Of a stretch of 64,000 bases of DNA, positions 60,527 to 64,000 are shown in pieces. Position numbers and translations under genes: made by a program. The notes under the pieces were generated by a model that was given only the letters and a program-made list of their open reading frames with translations, did no database searches and was not told the origin of the DNA. This stretch comes from Pyrrhoderma lamaoense (Eukaryota; Basidiomycota; Agaricomycetes; Hymenochaetales; Hymenochaetaceae). Position 1 is the first letter of the stretch, and every line of letters begins with the position of its first letter. The DNA lies in NCBI GenBank assembly GCA_002794735.1, contig NBAZ01000005.1:1240001-1304000 (forward strand). Direction: 5' to 3'.

Positions 60527-63500
60527 CCTCGAGCTCGCTTGGAACAGATGAAGGGGTGAAGAAAAAAGGATGAACGAGATACGGCCTACAGTCCACGGGG
60601 ACGGACACGAAGCATGCACGAGGCCAGAGCTTACCGTATATACTTCTCCACTTACATACTCCTTTTCCGCCCTCTCCGTTCTCTAGAATCGACTCGAAAT
60701 CAGCTATACTTGGATCAACCATAGTGATCCGATGACCTTCTGAAATGCATAATATTGGTATTTTTATTCTTCTTGCATACCCTATCATCAGCTTCGGCGC
60801 TATCGTTCGACAACGTTACAGTATCAAGAATTTACATGTTTACCATGAAACAAGTCGAACCACTTCGCACATGTAATGCACCTAATTCAAGACGCGAGGT
60901 GTCGGACTTGAAACTTTTACTGCTTCCCCTCCCTCTTGCTATGTTTGATAAACAGAGAAAGAATCTGATCACCCCGATCCCGTTCCGAAAGTATAAAAAT
61001 CCAAATTAAGCATACTTTACGTTCGAAAAGCTGACTGACAAGCAGTTAATGATTGCATTTTACTATAACCACTGAGATAGGTACGGTGAGCACACAACTA
61101 AGCCGTTTTCCTAGTCCATATTGTCTACTTCTCGTGCAATCATGCAAGAAGATGGCTTAAATGACTTAAATATAGCAAAGAGCTATTTTACTCGTTCCCA
61201 CGCCTCCTTTTTGTACTATCTTGTTAATACACAAAACAAGCAATGTTCGTCGAAACATGGAGCCAAACAAACAAAGCAAATCCCCATGTATTTGAAACAG
61301 GAACGAGAATATATGCAAATGAAGAAGGTCAACTCACTAGAAATAGCGACGGAGCAACAAAGGGATATCGGTATGCTGGGCCGACCAAAGAACCGCGGTT
61401 AAAGAGTCGTGGACAAAGTGCTGCAACTAATGTAATCTAGCACTAATACACATGTCTATACGGTACATTTCTGCCTGTCGTACCTCGATGGATGGTCACC
61501 AGCTTGGAAAACCTGAGAACTGAGTTTACGTCCTCGTAGCTTCTGTAAATAACACTTCTGAACAGTGAGTCTCGTGTATATACGCATACTGATATCAACG
61601 TTGACCGAGGGGATACGTGATCCTCGACGGTTTACACTCTCTTGTATTTGCCCAGCCATTCCTCTCAGCTTGGAATACCTGCTAAATCGTAAGTTCAGAT
61701 AGCCAACATGCTCAGTCGTCTGACAGTCGGAGATTTCGACATCTATTAGTCCTTGACTATCTAGACCACTGCTGAATAGACCTATTCGACGATGATATTC
61801 TAGCTAATACTAATTCGGAAGTATCCGAGGATTATCATTACGGATGCGCGCATCTTAGACTAAGACTAGAGTATGCCTCATGCATTACACCACCACTTTA
61901 GGTTCTTTTTTGTGCATACTTCTTTCCCTTGCTAAGCCGCAGAGCCGCTGCACTGTGTAGAGAAATAGTGAATTGCCTGAGACTTGAAACGGAGACTTAG
62001 TACTTGACCATAAGGACTTCAAGATAGCAGCATATAGTTCTATCTTGTATGCTTGTAGTAGTACTCTAAAAGTTCGTATTGTTTTCCTATACGCGGACGT
62101 TTTTGGCCTAGAGTGAGGTGAACGCGGATCGTTGCTATAGCTGTAAAAGTAGAATGATGAGCTGTGTATAACAGAGGAAAAGTATGCAAAAAACAAACCT
62201 ATGGCAACTGACAGAGCAATCTGTGCGCTTTAGGGTACCGCTATCACTGACAACCCTGGAGGATCAGTGCATAACCCAAAAGAGTCATAATAACTCTATT
62301 GTACATGTACACATTTATAGGATCATCCCTATTATAAGAGCTGATCCTACAGAATAAACATGAATCCATCATCACAGTAAGGCACTCTGTCGGATTCACA
62401 GTTTTTAACAGTTCCCTTCATTTTTTTCGCACACAGAGGCAGATCCTTAGTAGAGTTTGGGCCAGCTTCTGACACAATTATCGCAGTTAACAGTGATATT
62501 GTATACGTTATAATCTCGATGTATGACCACTGTACGCTGTTCGCTCAAGGACGCCTGTATATTAATATTCACAAATGCAAATAAGAGCCCCCGACGAGTG
62601 TGTAATTAATATAGAGATTTGAAGGGTTTACATGCAGACAGAGCTCGAGCATCTTGCTCTGGTAAAATTAAGCACACTGTCCGACATGTTCCAGGTTCTT
62701 GGTGGGGGACATTGATAATTGTGATCCACAACATAGCAGCCTCCTTCAGATATTAACAGATATATCCTCTATCGGGACAATAGTATCATCTCCCATATGA
62801 TGGCGGAACATCCTCGCCTGGTACATATCGAAATAGATAACCGTTACTACAGCAGAATCGCCTGGTGCATATTCCTGAGGTGAATTTTTGAGTAGAGTTA
62901 TCACTGCAGTCGTCGATAGGATTGCAAGTGCCTCACTCCAGCACAGAACCACCGGAAATTGACTTGAACGATACAAACAGAAAAGGCACTATAAGCTTGC
63001 ACGAGCGAATCGTCAGGCTTTGAAGAAGACAAAAGGTTCTATTTCAATTAAGAAAATGCCTAAGCTCTTGTTTTTCAATCATCAGCCATCGACATCAGTC
63101 CCCTTCTATGTCAGCCCCATTTTATGATCATTTCTGCACAGCGCATCCAAAAATTTCCGTTGAATGAAGTATAGCAACCTTCCTAGATGTTTTTACGGTG
63201 AACTTTTGAGATTGATGTCATTGTGATACTCTAAACATACAACTTGAACTTTACTATCGAAAAGTTTATTATGATATATTTATAGGATTGTACGTGTATA
63301 ACCATAATGATAGTTGTGACGCCTCGTCACAATCTAATGGAAGCAGATAACATTGAACATATCATTCTATGTCCATCCATCATGTACTGATCAAAGGTTG
63401 AGTTGAATGATTGCGTTAGGTAAAGTAGAGTTCTGAAGATAGTGAATGTCATTGAACACTGAAACAAGTCTCTAAGTTACGTCATATCAAAATATAAACT

Positions 63501-63657
63501 GCATATACCCAATATATACTTGTTTTCCATACTATTGGTGACTCGCTGTGGTGGCTGGTACACCAGAGCTGGCCCTCTTCTTCTTCTTTCATCATACGTC
63601 GTAATACATATTCGGAGAAAAATCAAGTCATTCAACTCCACAAAGAGAAGCTCAGAT
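60527..63657. other. 3.1 kb without a recognisable gene
   Basis: Promoter of paralog B at the left, then AT-rich DNA with short motif-less ORFs on both strands. A 76-codon minus-strand ORF at 62746-62976 looks slightly protein-like but has no partner exon. Confidence 0.5.
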
Positions 63658-64000
63658 ATGTCAGTTCTCCAGTGGAATAAGAGTGCACCTTTCGCCATGG
63701 TCAGACCTCGGTCTTTTTCAAATCCTGGAGTATTGAACTTGCAAAAAGGTGTAGTGTCTCAAACAGGCGTTCAATACAAAAGTGGATCCTATGCTCCTCT
63801 TTCCGTGACCGGTCTCCCGGATCGTCATGGAGCTCGTAGCCGCAACAGGATCGCATCGTTCCCAATCGCTTATAAGAGACGTAAGGAGAAAGCTATTGAA
63901 CGTGGACAAATTCACGGTAAGTTTCCTTTACTCAATGCTTCATGGAGACTTAAGCTCACCTCGTGGTACTCGTTTTCCCGTACTGTCATTCTAGTAAATC
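63658..64000 (+). CDS. 5' part of an unidentified gene, runs off the window
   Basis: ATG at 63658 gives MSVLQWNKSAPFAMVRPRSF and an open frame of about 87 codons with good codon balance, basic and without hydrophobic segments (KRRKEKAIERGQIH near its end). A GTAAGT donor follows at 63917, and a TTCTAG acceptor ends at 63994, which would make a 78-bp intron. The frame also stays open through to the window edge, so splicing is not proved. The family is not recognised from this piece. Confidence 0.6.
   Translation, partial: MSVLQWNKSAPFAMVRPRSFSNPGVLNLQKGVVSQTGVQYKSGSYAPLSVTGLPDRHGARSRNRIASFPIAYKRRKEKAIERGQIHGKFPLLNASWRLKLTSWYSFSRTVILVN

Noticed and set aside
62746..62976. 76-codon minus-strand ORF
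   Set aside because: No recognisable domain, no partner exons with splice signals, and no neighbour context.
1..64000. CRISPR arrays, bacterial operons, rRNA genes, transposase or reverse-transcriptase genes
   Set aside because: No regularly spaced repeats, no rRNA sequence and no recognisable transposon proteins were seen; the sequence is eukaryotic with spliceosomal introns.

Overview
The window reads as nuclear DNA of a filamentous basidiomycete, most likely an Agaricomycete. Nearly every gene is split by 45-85 bp GT-AG introns. The gene set is that of a free-living fungus: mitochondrial Lon, ALG12, ORC1, RPL4, an ARO8-type aminotransferase, SARAF, a Zn2Cys6 regulator and an SFP1-like zinc-finger protein. 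The closest remembered relatives of several proteins (the secreted glycoprotein, the DUF3295 protein, the Zn2Cys6 factor) are mushroom-forming fungi. Species cannot be told from sequence alone.

Left part (1-28 kb). The 3' two-thirds of a Lon protease gene (1-2260,+) is followed by ALG12 (3104-5018,+), a coiled-coil membrane protein that may be a KASH/spindle-pole-body linker (5925-8872,-), a 14-exon Zn2Cys6 transcription factor with a 6-nt micro-exon (10460-13939,+), ORC1 (15948-18928,-) and an SFP1-like zinc-finger gene with an unusually long 1.4 kb intron (20402-24118,-). About 4 kb without a recognisable gene follows.

Middle (28-38 kb). A lineage-specific tandem array holds four copies of an intronless leucine-rich-repeat-like gene. 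Copies 2 and 4 are intact; copies 1 and 3 are decayed. Each copy carries its own duplicated flanks, including a TATA box about 110 bp before the shared ATG. A leftover flank suggests a lost fifth copy.

Right part (38-64 kb). Genes are a DUF3295-family protein (38043-39162,-), SARAF (41951-43177,+), an aminotransferase (43547-45879,-), a fungal O-fucosyltransferase-like membrane protein (46200-48351,+), an intron-bearing tRNA-Leu(CAA) (48801-48914,+), a secreted GPI-type glycoprotein (50335-51577,-), RPL4 (52913-54263,+), two tandem paralogous proteins of unknown function (55540-57719 and 58401-60526,-) and the start of another gene (63658-,+).

The most important technical observation is that, from 38 kb on, nearly every protein gene is broken by the equivalent of one missing base, often at a homopolymer. 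In the genes where I worked out all exon boundaries, one added base makes the spliced length an exact multiple of three. This includes the essential RPL4. No such break is needed in the genes left of 36 kb. This looks like uncorrected long-read deletions in one part of the assembly rather than mass pseudogenisation. The array's two broken copies differ: they carry several independent lesions and look like true pseudogenes.
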